In this document: positions 1-7,650 of the stretch, piece after piece
Layout of the letters: the number at the start of each line of letters is the position of its first letter
How positions within the stretch are numbered: position 1 is the first letter of the stretch
Source: Winogradskyella sp. UBA3174
Lineage (GTDB): Bacteria; Bacteroidota; Bacteroidia; Flavobacteriales; Flavobacteriaceae
Direction: 5' to 3'
Length of the DNA: 64,000 bases
Assembly (NCBI RefSeq): GCF_002364335.1
Contig: NZ_DEXW01000080.1
Coordinates: forward strand, 70,587-134,586
Translations under genes and position numbers: made by a program
The notes under the pieces: generated by a model
Seen by the model: the letters and a program-made list of their open reading frames with translations, nothing else
Database searches by the model: none
What the model was told of the DNA's origin: nothing

Positions 1-442
1 ATACAACGATGTTACCAATAAGGAGCAATTGTTTTAAATATGACGAATAAATATAAAGTAGTGCAGAGGCAATAATAAATATGACAAAAAAACCAGGTTT
101 ACCTATACCATTAGATAGGTAATAGCCAGAGCCAACACCAATAACATTTAAGATAATAAATAGCGTTAAAGCATTTTTCTCACTAATATATTTACTTATA
201 ATTAGTTGTTTTGGTTTATTGATTTTATCGATTTCAATATCGTAAATATCGTTAATTACATAACCACCAGCAGCTATACAAATTGTTGCTAAAACTAACA
301 AAGCAAAACCTAAATGGCTAAGTGTGGTTACGACTCCGTGACTTTCAAAAAAGGGTAGGAGTAGTGCGTATTTAATTAAGTATTGCATTAGAGCAATCAT
401 AATTAGATTTTTCCAACGGATGAGTTTAAAAAAATATATCAT
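1..442 (-). CDS. UbiA-family prenyltransferase (geranylgeranylglycerol-phosphate geranylgeranyltransferase-like), 3' end cut by window
   Basis: Translating the minus strand from the ATG at 442 gives an open frame of 147 codons that runs off the left edge. It is a polytopic membrane protein. Around residues 65-80 it carries NDIYDIEIDKINKP, the first aspartate-rich motif (NDxxDxxxDxxxxP) of UbiA prenyltransferases, which binds Mg-prenyl diphosphate. Flavobacteria normally carry a UbiA enzyme of the geranylgeranylglycerol-phosphate class next to the KdsC-like and DUF2520 genes, as here; that subfamily call is inference from context. The second Asp-rich motif lies outside the window. It starts about 50 bases downstream of the phosphatase gene on the same strand and is probably co-transcribed with it. 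Confidence 0.8.
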   Translation of the reverse strand, partial: MIYFFKLIRWKNLIMIALMQYLIKYALLLPFFESHGVVTTLSHLGFALLVLATICIAAGGYVINDIYDIEIDKINKPKQLIISKYISEKNALTLFIILNVIGVGSGYYLSNGIGKPGFFVIFIIASALLYIYSSYLKQLLLIGNIVV

Positions 443-490
443 TCTAAGAATTAAAACTATGTTTAATTATAATTTTTCACAATAAGAAGA

Positions 491-1024
491 CTAGTCGTAT
501 TTAGCATTAAAATTACCATTCCATTTGCCTTGTACTTTAAGAACTTGTTCAATAACATCTCTTACAGCGCCTTCACCACCGTTTTTATGTGAAATATATT
601 TAGAAACGGCTTTAATTTCCGCTACAGCATCTTGAGGACAACATGGTAAACCTACTAACTTCATAACGGGATAATCAGGAATATCATCTCCCATGTATAA
701 CACCTGAGATTTTTCAATATTGCGTTTGTTTAGATAGGTGTTAAGTTGCTCTATCTTATTATGAGCGCCTAAGTAAATATCTTTAATGCCTAAACCTGCT
801 AAGCGTCTGCGAACACCTTCATTAGAGCCACCAGAAATAATACACATATTAAAACCAGCATCAGTAGCCGTTTTTAGGGCAAAACCATCTTTTATATTCA
901 TGGTTCTTAGCATTTCGCCATCTGTGGTTACGGTGATAGTCCCATCGGTAAGTACACCATCCACATCAAAAATAAATGTAGTGATGTCTGCTAAATATTC
1001 TTTATAACTTTTAGCGTTGTCCAT
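491..1024 (-). CDS. kdsC: KdsC-like HAD-superfamily phosphatase (3-deoxy-D-manno-octulosonate 8-phosphate phosphatase type)
   Basis: 177 aa, the normal size for cap-less C0-type HAD phosphatases of the KdsC/YrbI family. Motif I is DVDGVLTDG at residues 20-28 (nucleophile D20, acid/base D22), and motif III/IV is GDDIPD at 112-117. KdsC removes phosphate from Kdo-8-phosphate in lipopolysaccharide inner-core synthesis in the cytoplasm; related enzymes act on KDN-9-P or Neu5Ac-9-P, so substrate is inferred. The start codon lies inside the end of the upstream DUF2520 gene (14-base overlap), implying translational coupling, and the UbiA-type gene follows. Confidence 0.85.
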   Translation of the reverse strand: MDNAKSYKEYLADITTFIFDVDGVLTDGTITVTTDGEMLRTMNIKDGFALKTATDAGFNMCIISGGSNEGVRRRLAGLGIKDIYLGAHNKIEQLNTYLNKRNIEKSQVLYMGDDIPDYPVMKLVGLPCCPQDAVAEIKAVSKYISHKNGGEGAVRDVIEQVLKVQGKWNGNFNAKYD

Positions 1025-1772
1025 GTGTTTTTTTTATTGAATTGGTTAGTAATTCATATATTTTTTTGTGCTCATCACTTTCAATTTGTTTGAGATGACG
1101 CTTAATTGTTTTTTTATCATTTCGCTTTGCTGGACCTGTTTGTGCCATATAAGGCGATATGTGTTGAACCTTTTTTGCAGTTTCTAATATTAATGGTTTT
1201 AGAATGTTGAAGTCAACATTTTCCGCATCACCTATTTCGTGTGCAATTCTGTACATCTGATTCGTAAAATTATTTACAAAAACAGCAGCTAAATGTAAGG
1301 TTTGCCTTTGCTCTGTGTATATTTTGTATGATGTACAACCAAGTGCATTAGCTAAATTTTTTAAAATTTTAAGATTTTGTTTCTCTTTAATTTCTATACA
1401 AATAGGGACATTGCTAAAATCTAATTCTGTGGCTTTAGAAAAGGTTTGCAGCGGATAAAATACTCCAAGTCTATTTTTTCTGTCCATATCGTGAATAGAA
1501 ACGCTACCAGAAGTATGTACAACTAATCGATCTTTAAATGGTAAACCCTTAGATAATTGCGCGATACTATCATCGCTAACCGCTATAATGTAAATATCTG
1601 CTGGTTTTAGACTATTGAGGTCATTAGTAATCTCTACTTCATTAGTAAAAGATGCTATTGTTGTAAGCGTTCTATTGTACCATTGTACAATAGATACATC
1701 TTCTGATTCTTTAAAAGCATTATATAAATGTGAGGCAACATTACCTGCGCCAAGTAAAACAACTGATATCAT
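1011..1772 (-). CDS. DUF2520 Rossmann-fold protein (predicted NADP-dependent oxidoreductase)
   Basis: 253 aa. The N-terminus has the dinucleotide-binding glycine motif GAGNVAS at residues 8-14 after a beta strand. The C-terminal half (from about residue 130) is helical and fits the DUF2520 dimerisation domain found in this Rossmann-like/DUF2520 family. No substrate is established for the family. First gene of a minus-strand set with KdsC-like and UbiA genes; it is divergent from the haemoglobin gene, with about 70 bases between start codons. Confidence 0.8.
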   Translation of the reverse strand: MISVVLLGAGNVASHLYNAFKESEDVSIVQWYNRTLTTIASFTNEVEITNDLNSLKPADIYIIAVSDDSIAQLSKGLPFKDRLVVHTSGSVSIHDMDRKNRLGVFYPLQTFSKATELDFSNVPICIEIKEKQNLKILKNLANALGCTSYKIYTEQRQTLHLAAVFVNNFTNQMYRIAHEIGDAENVDFNILKPLILETAKKVQHISPYMAQTGPAKRNDKKTIKRHLKQIESDEHKKIYELLTNSIKKTHGQR

Positions 1773-1828
1773 AACGTAAAAATACTAAGATTTCCTATTC
1801 TGTGATAACAACTATAGCATTAAAAGAA

Positions 1829-1836
1829 TAACTTTG
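1829..1836 (+). promoter_or_regulatory. -7 promoter box TAACTTTG of the haemoglobin gene
   Basis: Exact match to the Bacteroidota -7 consensus TAnnTTTG. It ends six bases before the ATG at 1843, so a transcript starting 5-7 bases downstream would have almost no leader. No clear -33 TTG at the usual spacing. Confidence 0.6.
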
Positions 1837-1842
1837 ATTAAT

Positions 1843-2232
1843 ATGACAAAAAGTGACATAAAAAATAGAGAAGATATATTTCTTTTAGTCTCTTCATTTT
1901 ATGAAAAAGTGAGATCAGATAAAGTTTTAGGTCCTTTTTTTAATGATACTATTAAAGATTGGGACGCACATTTACAGCATTTAACCACATTTTGGGAATC
2001 GAGTTTGTTTTTAAAAACAAAATACTATGGTGATCCATTAAGAGCTCACGTTCAGGTTGATACAGTAAACAATAATGCTATTACAGAATTACATTTTGGT
2101 TTATGGTTAAATCTTTGGTTTCAAACTATTGATGAGTTATTTGAAGGCGATTATGCCGAAAACGCAAAACGCAGAGCGCGTAAGATGGGTACCTTTCTAT
2201 ATCTTAAAATTTTTGAGGCAAGAAATAGCTAG
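1843..2232 (+). CDS. group III truncated haemoglobin
   Basis: 129 aa from the ATG at 1843. An in-frame TTG nine bases upstream is part of the -7 promoter box TAACTTTG and cannot be a sensible start. The sequence fits group III truncated haemoglobins: FYEKVRSDKVLGPFFN near the N-terminus, TTFWESSLF in helix E, and a His-containing HVQVD segment expected around the proximal haem ligand. Family members bind O2, NO or sulfide in the cytoplasm; the role here is unknown. Monocistronic, with MscL downstream on the same strand. Confidence 0.88.
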   Translation: MTKSDIKNREDIFLLVSSFYEKVRSDKVLGPFFNDTIKDWDAHLQHLTTFWESSLFLKTKYYGDPLRAHVQVDTVNNNAITELHFGLWLNLWFQTIDELFEGDYAENAKRRARKMGTFLYLKIFEARNS

Positions 2233-2289
2233 TCATTTATAACCTTCTTCATAAATTTGTGTTTTATATAATCAAATTAAATAAACATA

Positions 2290-2739
2290 ATGAAACTTCT
2301 CACGGAATTTAAAGAATTTGCAGTAAAAGGTAATATGATGGATATGGCTATTGGTATTATTATAGGCGCCTCCTTTAATAAAGTCATAGATGTATTAGCA
2401 AAGCAAGTTATTTTACCACCATTATCTTTATTGTCTGATGGAGTTAATTTTGAAAATAGAAAGTTAATTCTAAGAGACCAAATCACAGATGTTTCTGGTA
2501 CAATTACATCCACTGAGGTTGTTATAGCTTATGGTAAATTAATAGAGGTGTTTTTAGATTTTTTAATTATTGGTTTTACCATATTTATTGTAGTAAAATT
2601 TATGAATAAATTGCGCACCAAGGCACAAGACACAACAGACAAAACAGTTGTGACACCAAAGGATATTCAATTATTATCTGATTTAAAGGATTTAATGGAA
2701 GAACAGAATACATTATTAAAATCTAATGTTTCAAAATAA
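2290..2739 (+). CDS. mscL: large-conductance mechanosensitive channel MscL
   Basis: 149 aa, usual length. The N-terminal amphipathic helix and TM1 contain FKEFAVKGNMMDMAIGIIIGASF, close to the family signature FKEFxxRGNxxDLAxGxxxGxAF (motif quoted across two segments: FKEFAVKGNMMD then MAIGIIIGASF). TM2 is at about residues 85-107 (YGKLIEVFLDFLIIGFTIFI), and the C-terminal part is a charged cytoplasmic helix. The homopentamer opens under membrane tension to release solutes during hypo-osmotic shock. No partner genes are nearby. Confidence 0.95.
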   Translation: MKLLTEFKEFAVKGNMMDMAIGIIIGASFNKVIDVLAKQVILPPLSLLSDGVNFENRKLILRDQITDVSGTITSTEVVIAYGKLIEVFLDFLIIGFTIFIVVKFMNKLRTKAQDTTDKTVVTPKDIQLLSDLKDLMEEQNTLLKSNVSK

Positions 2740-2810
2740 ATGAAAGATTTTAGTTAAATTTTAACGCTTTTTGGGAGTTCATATATTATATCTAAATCGT
2801 CAAAAAGCCC

Positions 2811-2818
2811 TATCTTTG
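2811..2818 (+). promoter_or_regulatory. -7 promoter box TATCTTTG upstream of ccsBA
   Basis: Exact TAnnTTTG match, followed by CA, 26 bases before the ccsBA ATG. No convincing -33 TTG at 17-23 bases upstream. Confidence 0.65.
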
Positions 2819-2844
2819 CACGAGCTAAAAATAAGCCTAGAGCT

Positions 2845-5800
2845 ATGCAAAAGAAAATCGCTAATTTCCTATTCTCCACAAGACTTACTGCTTTCTTATT
2901 TATCTTATTTGCCGTTGCCATGGCAACCGGTACTATATTAGATAGAAATATGGAAACTTCACCCACGCCATATACAAGAACGCTCATATATAATGCTTGG
3001 TGGTTTGAGGCTATTATGGTCTTCTTTATTATCAATTTTGTGGGTAATATCTTTAGATTTAGGCTTCACAAAAAAGAAAAATGGGCTACTTTAACGATGC
3101 ACTTATCTTTCATTTTAATTCTTTTTGGCGCATTTATAACTCGTTATGTTGGTTACGAAGGTATGATGTCTATAGAAGAAGGTGCTACAGAAAGTGAATT
3201 TCGTTCTCAAAAAACATATCTAACAGCTTATGTTGTTGGAGCACACAAGATAGATGGTGTTTTGCAACGCTATAATTTTCAGCGCGAAGTTGATTTCTCT
3301 CACCGACTAGATAATGATTTCGATGAAACAATTGATTATGGTGGAACAGATGTAAATTTTAACCTTAAAAAGTTTATTAAAGGTGCAGAAAAAGATATCA
3401 TTCCAGATGAAAGTGGAGAGAGTTACCTTAAAATTGTTGAAGCGGCAGATGGTAGACCGCACAATCATTTTTTAAAAGACGGACAGGTTTCAAACTTACA
3501 TAATGTACTTATTTCATTAAATAAACAACAAGACGGAGCCATAAATATTACCAATACAGAAGACGGTATTTTTATTAATTCGCCATACGAAGGTGAGTTT
3601 TTAACCATGGCAACAGGTACGACAGGGAAATTGGTAAAAGATAGTTTACAACCTCTAGCGTTACGTTCTAGATACATAATAAGTGGCATGCAATTGGTAT
3701 TTCCTAAGCCAGTTGTAAAAGGTGTTTTTGATATTGTAAAGAGATCTGTTATTCTTAAGAATGATGAAGATGGTATTGTGCTAGATGTTACGGCTAACGG
3801 TGAAACTAAAAGTATTAAACTTTTAGGAGGAAGTGGTACTTATAATAAATTTGAAGAAGTTGAAGTTGGTGGTTTCGAAATTGCATTGCAATATGGAGCA
3901 AAACTACAGAAATTACCGTTTGAAGTTAAATTAAACGATTTTATTGCAGAGAAGTATCCAGGGACAGAAAAAGCATATTCTTCTTATGAAAGTAAGGTCA
4001 CAGTCATCGATAAAGAAGATGGGGATTTTGATTATCATATTTATATGAATCATGTCTTAGATCATAAAGGTTATCGTTTCTTTCAGGCAAGTTTTCACCC
4101 GGATGAGAAAGGAACTATCTTATCAGTAAACCATGATATGTGGGGAACTTACATTACTTATGCTGGCTACATGTTATTGTATTTTGGCTTAATGGCTATT
4201 CTTATGGCAAAACATACACGTTTTGATGAGATAAGAAAACGTTTAGAAAAACTTAAGAAAAAGAAAGCGAAAATGACGACTATGATTGTCTTGTTGCTTA
4301 GTCTTTCTGGGTTTGCCCAACAACACTCACCAGGAGATGGCCATGACCATTCTGAGGACAAGTCTATAAAAGTACAATTAGACTCTGTCTTAAAAGCTAA
4401 TATCGCACCAAAGGCACATGCCGATAAGTTTGCTGAGATGGTGATACAAGATTATAGTGGTAGAATGATGCCAATACATACTTATGCATCAGAAATGCTA
4501 AGGAAAATAAGCAAGAGTGATGTGTACGAAGATATGGATGCTACACAGATATTCTTATCTATACAAGAAAGTCCAATGCTTTGGTATAATATACCTGTCA
4601 TTTATTTAACTCCAAGAAAAGCAGATTCTATAAGAACAATTATCGGAGTAGATAAAAGTCAAAAATATGTAAGTCTATTAGACTTTTTTACAGAAGAAGG
4701 TAGAAATAAATTAGGACCTTATATTGAAGAAGCTTTCAAAGCACAAGTACCAAACGGTTTTCAAAAAGAAGTTAAAGACACCTATGGTCGCCTAAATTTA
4801 CTATCTGATGCTATTGAAGGTCGCTCTATAAAGATTTTTCCTGTACCAGATGATGAAAATAATAAATGGATTTCAACTTTTGAATATAAGCGCGAAGGCT
4901 ATAAAGACATCATCAAAGATTCTTTATATGCAGGTTTTGTCAGTAAAGGGTTTAGTTATTATTTAATGACGTTAAATAATGCGAAACAATCGGGTGATTA
5001 TACAAATGCAGATAGATTATTAGAGGATATTAAAAGAACACAGCAAAAATTAGGCGGTGATATTATGCTATCTGAAGAAAAAATAAAAACAGAAATCCTA
5101 TACAATAAATACGACATATTTAAAAAGCTTTTTAGCTGGTATTTGATTGCTGGTTCTCTAATGTTTGTATTGTTAATTATTCAAATTTTTAAATTTAAGA
5201 GTAAAGCTATTAATACATCTGTTACTGTATTTAAATTTATAATTATCGGACTGTTTATAGTTCACACAGGTGGTTTAATTGCGCGTTGGTATCTATCTGG
5301 TCATGCACCATGGAGTGATGCTTATGAGTCTATGATTTATGTCGCTTGGGCAACAATGTTATTTGGACTGCTATTTGGACGAAAGAGTGATTTAACAATG
5401 GCGTCAACTGCTTTTGTAACATCAATGATTCTTATGATTGCACATTGGAATTGGATGGATCCTGCAATTGCAAATCTAGAACCTGTTCTACAAGGCTATT
5501 GGTTAATGATACATGTCTCGGTAATTGTTGGAAGTTATGGGCCTTTTACCTTAGGTATGATTTTAGGTGTAGTAGCATTGTTACTAATGATCTTTACCAA
5601 TAAACAAAATAAAGCTCGTATGGACATTAACATTAAAGAGCTAACCATTATTAATGAGATGGCATTAACCGTTGGTCTAGTAATGTTAACCATAGGTAAT
5701 TTTCTTGGTGGTATGTGGGCCAATGAAAGTTGGGGACGGTATTGGGGCTGGGATCCTAAAGAAACTTGGGCGCTGATTAGTATTATGATATACGCCTTTG

Positions 5801-6042
5801 TATTACACATGCGTTTAGTACCAGGATTAAGAAGTACTTGGTTGTATAGCTTTATGTCTATTATAGCCTTTGGGAGTATAGTAATGACCTATTTTGGTGT
5901 TAATTTCTATTTATCTGGTTTGCATTCTTATGCAAGTGGTGATCAAATATTAAGCTTTCAATTTATAGTTATAACCTTATCTGTTATTTCGATTTTAGGA
6001 TTTTTAGCCTACCGAAAGTATAAGATATATTATAAAAAATAA
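2845..6042 (+). CDS. ccsBA: fused cytochrome c biogenesis protein CcsBA (ResB + CcsA)
   Basis: 1065 aa. The N-terminal part (to about residue 465) is ResB/CcsB-like, with four membrane segments and a large periplasmic domain. The C-terminal part (from about residue 765) is CcsA with roughly eight membrane segments and the haem-handling tryptophan-rich motif WGRYWGWDPKETWAL. This is system II cytochrome c maturation: haem export plus thioether attachment to apocytochromes outside the membrane. Between the two halves, near residue 475, is a stretch like a signal peptide (MTTMIVLLLSLSGFAQQ) followed by a His/Asp-rich linker and a periplasmic domain of some 240 aa. Fusion of the two subunits is known in Bacteroidota and some Epsilonproteobacteria. 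Own promoter box upstream. Confidence 0.95.
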   Translation: MQKKIANFLFSTRLTAFLFILFAVAMATGTILDRNMETSPTPYTRTLIYNAWWFEAIMVFFIINFVGNIFRFRLHKKEKWATLTMHLSFILILFGAFITRYVGYEGMMSIEEGATESEFRSQKTYLTAYVVGAHKIDGVLQRYNFQREVDFSHRLDNDFDETIDYGGTDVNFNLKKFIKGAEKDIIPDESGESYLKIVEAADGRPHNHFLKDGQVSNLHNVLISLNKQQDGAINITNTEDGIFINSPYEGEFLTMATGTTGKLVKDSLQPLALRSRYIISGMQLVFPKPVVKGVFDIVKRSVILKNDEDGIVLDVTANGETKSIKLLGGSGTYNKFEEVEVGGFEIALQYGAKLQKLPFEVKLNDFIAEKYPGTEKAYSSYESKVTVIDKEDGDFDYHIYMNHVLDHKGYRFFQASFHPDEKGTILSVNHDMWGTYITYAGYMLLYFGLMAILMAKHTRFDEIRKRLEKLKKKKAKMTTMIVLLLSLSGFAQQHSPGDGHDHSEDKSIKVQLDSVLKANIAPKAHADKFAEMVIQDYSGRMMPIHTYASEMLRKISKSDVYEDMDATQIFLSIQESPMLWYNIPVIYLTPRKADSIRTIIGVDKSQKYVSLLDFFTEEGRNKLGPYIEEAFKAQVPNGFQKEVKDTYGRLNLLSDAIEGRSIKIFPVPDDENNKWISTFEYKREGYKDIIKDSLYAGFVSKGFSYYLMTLNNAKQSGDYTNADRLLEDIKRTQQKLGGDIMLSEEKIKTEILYNKYDIFKKLFSWYLIAGSLMFVLLIIQIFKFKSKAINTSVTVFKFIIIGLFIVHTGGLIARWYLSGHAPWSDAYESMIYVAWATMLFGLLFGRKSDLTMASTAFVTSMILMIAHWNWMDPAIANLEPVLQGYWLMIHVSVIVGSYGPFTLGMILGVVALLLMIFTNKQNKARMDINIKELTIINEMALTVGLVMLTIGNFLGGMWANESWGRYWGWDPKETWALISIMIYAFVLHMRLVPGLRSTWLYSFMSIIAFGSIVMTYFGVNFYLSGLHSYASGDQILSFQFIVITLSVISILGFLAYRKYKIYYKK

Positions 6043-6114
6043 TCCATTTCTCTAAATTATTATAGGGATGGACTAGTATTTTTATTAACTTGAAGTTTTA
6101 AATGAATCCTTAAA

Positions 6115-6303
6115 ATGAATTACTTCAAAAAATTAGGAACTGCAAGTCTACTAATGTTGGTATTGTGCGCGGTTATAATTATTGTCGCAGAATATTTATT
6201 TCTAACCGGAGACGAACTTCATGGTATATTTGTAGGCCTTTGGGCACCAACTTTACTAGGGGTTATGATCTACTTAAAACTTGTAGATCATGGTAGCAAA
6301 TGA
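6115..6303 (+). CDS. small two-helix membrane protein (hypothetical)
   Basis: 62 aa. Two hydrophobic segments, about residues 11-31 and 38-55, joined by a short acidic loop (GDELHG). I do not recognise a family. It starts 72 bases after ccsBA and its 3' end overlaps the start of a second tiny gene by 14 bases in another frame. This is the layout of translationally coupled small membrane subunits. A link to the cytochrome pathway is only suggested by position. Confidence 0.6.
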   Translation: MNYFKKLGTASLLMLVLCAVIIIVAEYLFLTGDELHGIFVGLWAPTLLGVMIYLKLVDHGSK

Positions 6304-6400
6304 TATAGTCTTTTGGTTTTCTGTAATTGTGATTGTTCTTGTAGTTATTTGGGCGACATTAATGATAAAAGCATATAATAAAGTATCTAAGAACGATTAA
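6290..6400 (+). CDS. 36-aa single-span membrane microprotein (hypothetical)
   Basis: Translated by hand: ATG at 6290, TAA at 6400, product 36 aa. It begins MVANDIVFW, has one hydrophobic helix (about residues 7-25, rich in Val/Ile), and ends with a basic tail KAYNKVSKND, so the C-terminus should face the cytoplasm. The ATG lies within the last codons of the upstream 62-aa gene. The clean membrane-plus-basic-tail design and tight overlap argue for a real gene, but I cannot name a family. Single-span subunits of respiratory oxidases have this look; that is speculation. Confidence 0.5.
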   Translation: MVANDIVFWFSVIVIVLVVIWATLMIKAYNKVSKND

Positions 6401-6431
6401 ATATAACCTTTTAGAGCTTACAAGATATCCT

Positions 6432-6439
6432 TATCTTTG
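6432..6439 (+). promoter_or_regulatory. -7 promoter box TATCTTTG for the 6.4-7.6 kb membrane-protein operon
   Basis: Exact TAnnTTTG match 12 bases before the ATG at 6452. TTTT lies 19 bases upstream of the box, close to the -33 TTTG consensus. Confidence 0.7.
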
Positions 6440-6451
6440 CTTAAAAGAAAT

Positions 6452-6835
6452 ATGCAATTAACATTACGCTTAGCAGCAATTTATAACCTCCTTTGGGGAG
6501 CTTGGGTTGTTCTTTTTCCTAATCATTTTTTTAATTTAGTAGGTATGGAACCGTTAAATCATCCTTTGGTTTGGCAAGGTATGGGAATGGTTATTGGTGT
6601 ATATGGACTTGGTTATTGGTGGGCATCTTATAATCCCACGAAACATTGGCCAATCGTAGCTGTTGGTTTTTTAGGAAAGATATTTGGACCATTAGGTTTT
6701 GTGTTTAATTACTTAAAAGGTGATGTTCCGTTTGAGTTCATTTATACACTTTTTACAAACGATTTTATTTGGTGGATTCCTTTCTTCTTAATTTTAAAGA
6801 AAGTACATACTGATTATAAATGGAAACTATCTTGA
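6452..6835 (+). CDS. small polytopic membrane protein (hypothetical)
   Basis: 127 aa from the ATG at 6452. The in-frame TTG at 6437 overlaps the -7 promoter box and is rejected. About four membrane segments: AAIYNLLWGAWVVLF, GMGMVIGVYGLGYWW, a Gly-rich third segment near VAVGFLGKIFGPLGF, and a last one at IWWIPFFLIL. Similar flavobacterial proteins are often labelled alkyl hydroperoxide reductase, a label I see no sequence reason to support. The next gene starts 16 bases inside this one, so the two are coupled. Confidence 0.7.
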   Translation: MQLTLRLAAIYNLLWGAWVVLFPNHFFNLVGMEPLNHPLVWQGMGMVIGVYGLGYWWASYNPTKHWPIVAVGFLGKIFGPLGFVFNYLKGDVPFEFIYTLFTNDFIWWIPFFLILKKVHTDYKWKLS

Positions 6836-7203
6836 TAAAGTTTCTTCGCATACTATTAATCAGTTTTTATGCCTTTGCAGGCAGTTACCATTTTATAAAC
6901 TCTGAGTTTTATTCAGACTTAATTCCAGCGTATTTACCGTATCATAGTTTAATTAATTATGCTAGTGGTTTTTTTGAGATTTTATTAGCTATTGGAGTTG
7001 CGATACCAAAAACTAGACTACTAGCCATAAAAGGAATTATTGTATTACTTATTTTGTTTATTCCATCACATGTATATTTTATTCAGGTTGGCTCTTGCGT
7101 AGAAAGTGCTTTTTGTGTTGCACCTTGGATTGCATGGGTGCGTTTGTTATTCCTTCATCCTTTGCTCATCTTTTGGGCTTGGGTGGTTAGAAAAGTAAAT
7201 TAA
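6820..7203 (+). CDS. DoxX/MauE-like four-helix membrane protein
   Basis: 127 aa, four predicted membrane segments. The N-terminus (ILLISFYAFAGSYHFIN) and the second helix (INYASGFFEILLAIGVAI) match the DoxX-like fold (small integral membrane proteins related to quinone-linked DoxD/DoxX). Two cysteines (SCVESAFC) lie before the last helix and could form a disulfide. The start overlaps the upstream gene by 16 bases, and the stop is one base before the next start. Function unknown; membrane redox is a guess from the family. Confidence 0.65.
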   Translation: METILIKFLRILLISFYAFAGSYHFINSEFYSDLIPAYLPYHSLINYASGFFEILLAIGVAIPKTRLLAIKGIIVLLILFIPSHVYFIQVGSCVESAFCVAPWIAWVRLLFLHPLLIFWAWVVRKVN

Positions 7204-7204
7204 T

Positions 7205-7624
7205 ATGTCATTAGATTTAGCACGCTTATTAATAGATTTTGGCTTTGTTATCCTTATTTGGGCAGTACAATTGGTTATATATCCAAGCTTTGGGTACTAT
7301 TCTGAAGACAATTTATTTAAATGGCATAAAAGTTATACGGCTAGAGTCACAATTATTGTTTTGCCTTTAATGTTTAGTCAGCTTATTTTAGGTGGTATTC
7401 GGCTGTGGCAAATTCAAAATTGGTACACTATTATAAGTATCACAATTATTATGCTACTATGGCTTCAAACATTTCTAATTTTTGTGCCACTGCATCAAAG
7501 TATAGATAATAATACACCTGTCGAAAATGTTTGCAATAAATTGGTGAATAAGAATTGGACAAGAACCTTACTTTGGACATTACTTTTTGTTATTTCATTG
7601 TTACATTACTTCTTAATTCCTTAA
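7205..7624 (+). CDS. four-helix membrane protein (hypothetical)
   Basis: 139 aa with four hydrophobic segments (residues about 5-27, 50-70, 78-96, 120-138). The WHKSYTARVTIIVLP loop places a His and Arg at the membrane edge, a layout seen in DUF1772-like membrane proteins, but similarity by eye is too weak to assign it. Third gene of a tight three-gene cluster starting at 6452, with only one base between it and the DoxX-like gene. Probably acts in the same membrane process as its neighbours. Confidence 0.65.
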   Translation: MSLDLARLLIDFGFVILIWAVQLVIYPSFGYYSEDNLFKWHKSYTARVTIIVLPLMFSQLILGGIRLWQIQNWYTIISITIIMLLWLQTFLIFVPLHQSIDNNTPVENVCNKLVNKNWTRTLLWTLLFVISLLHYFLIP

Positions 7625-7650
7625 TTTTAAGCAACTAAATTATTATTAAA

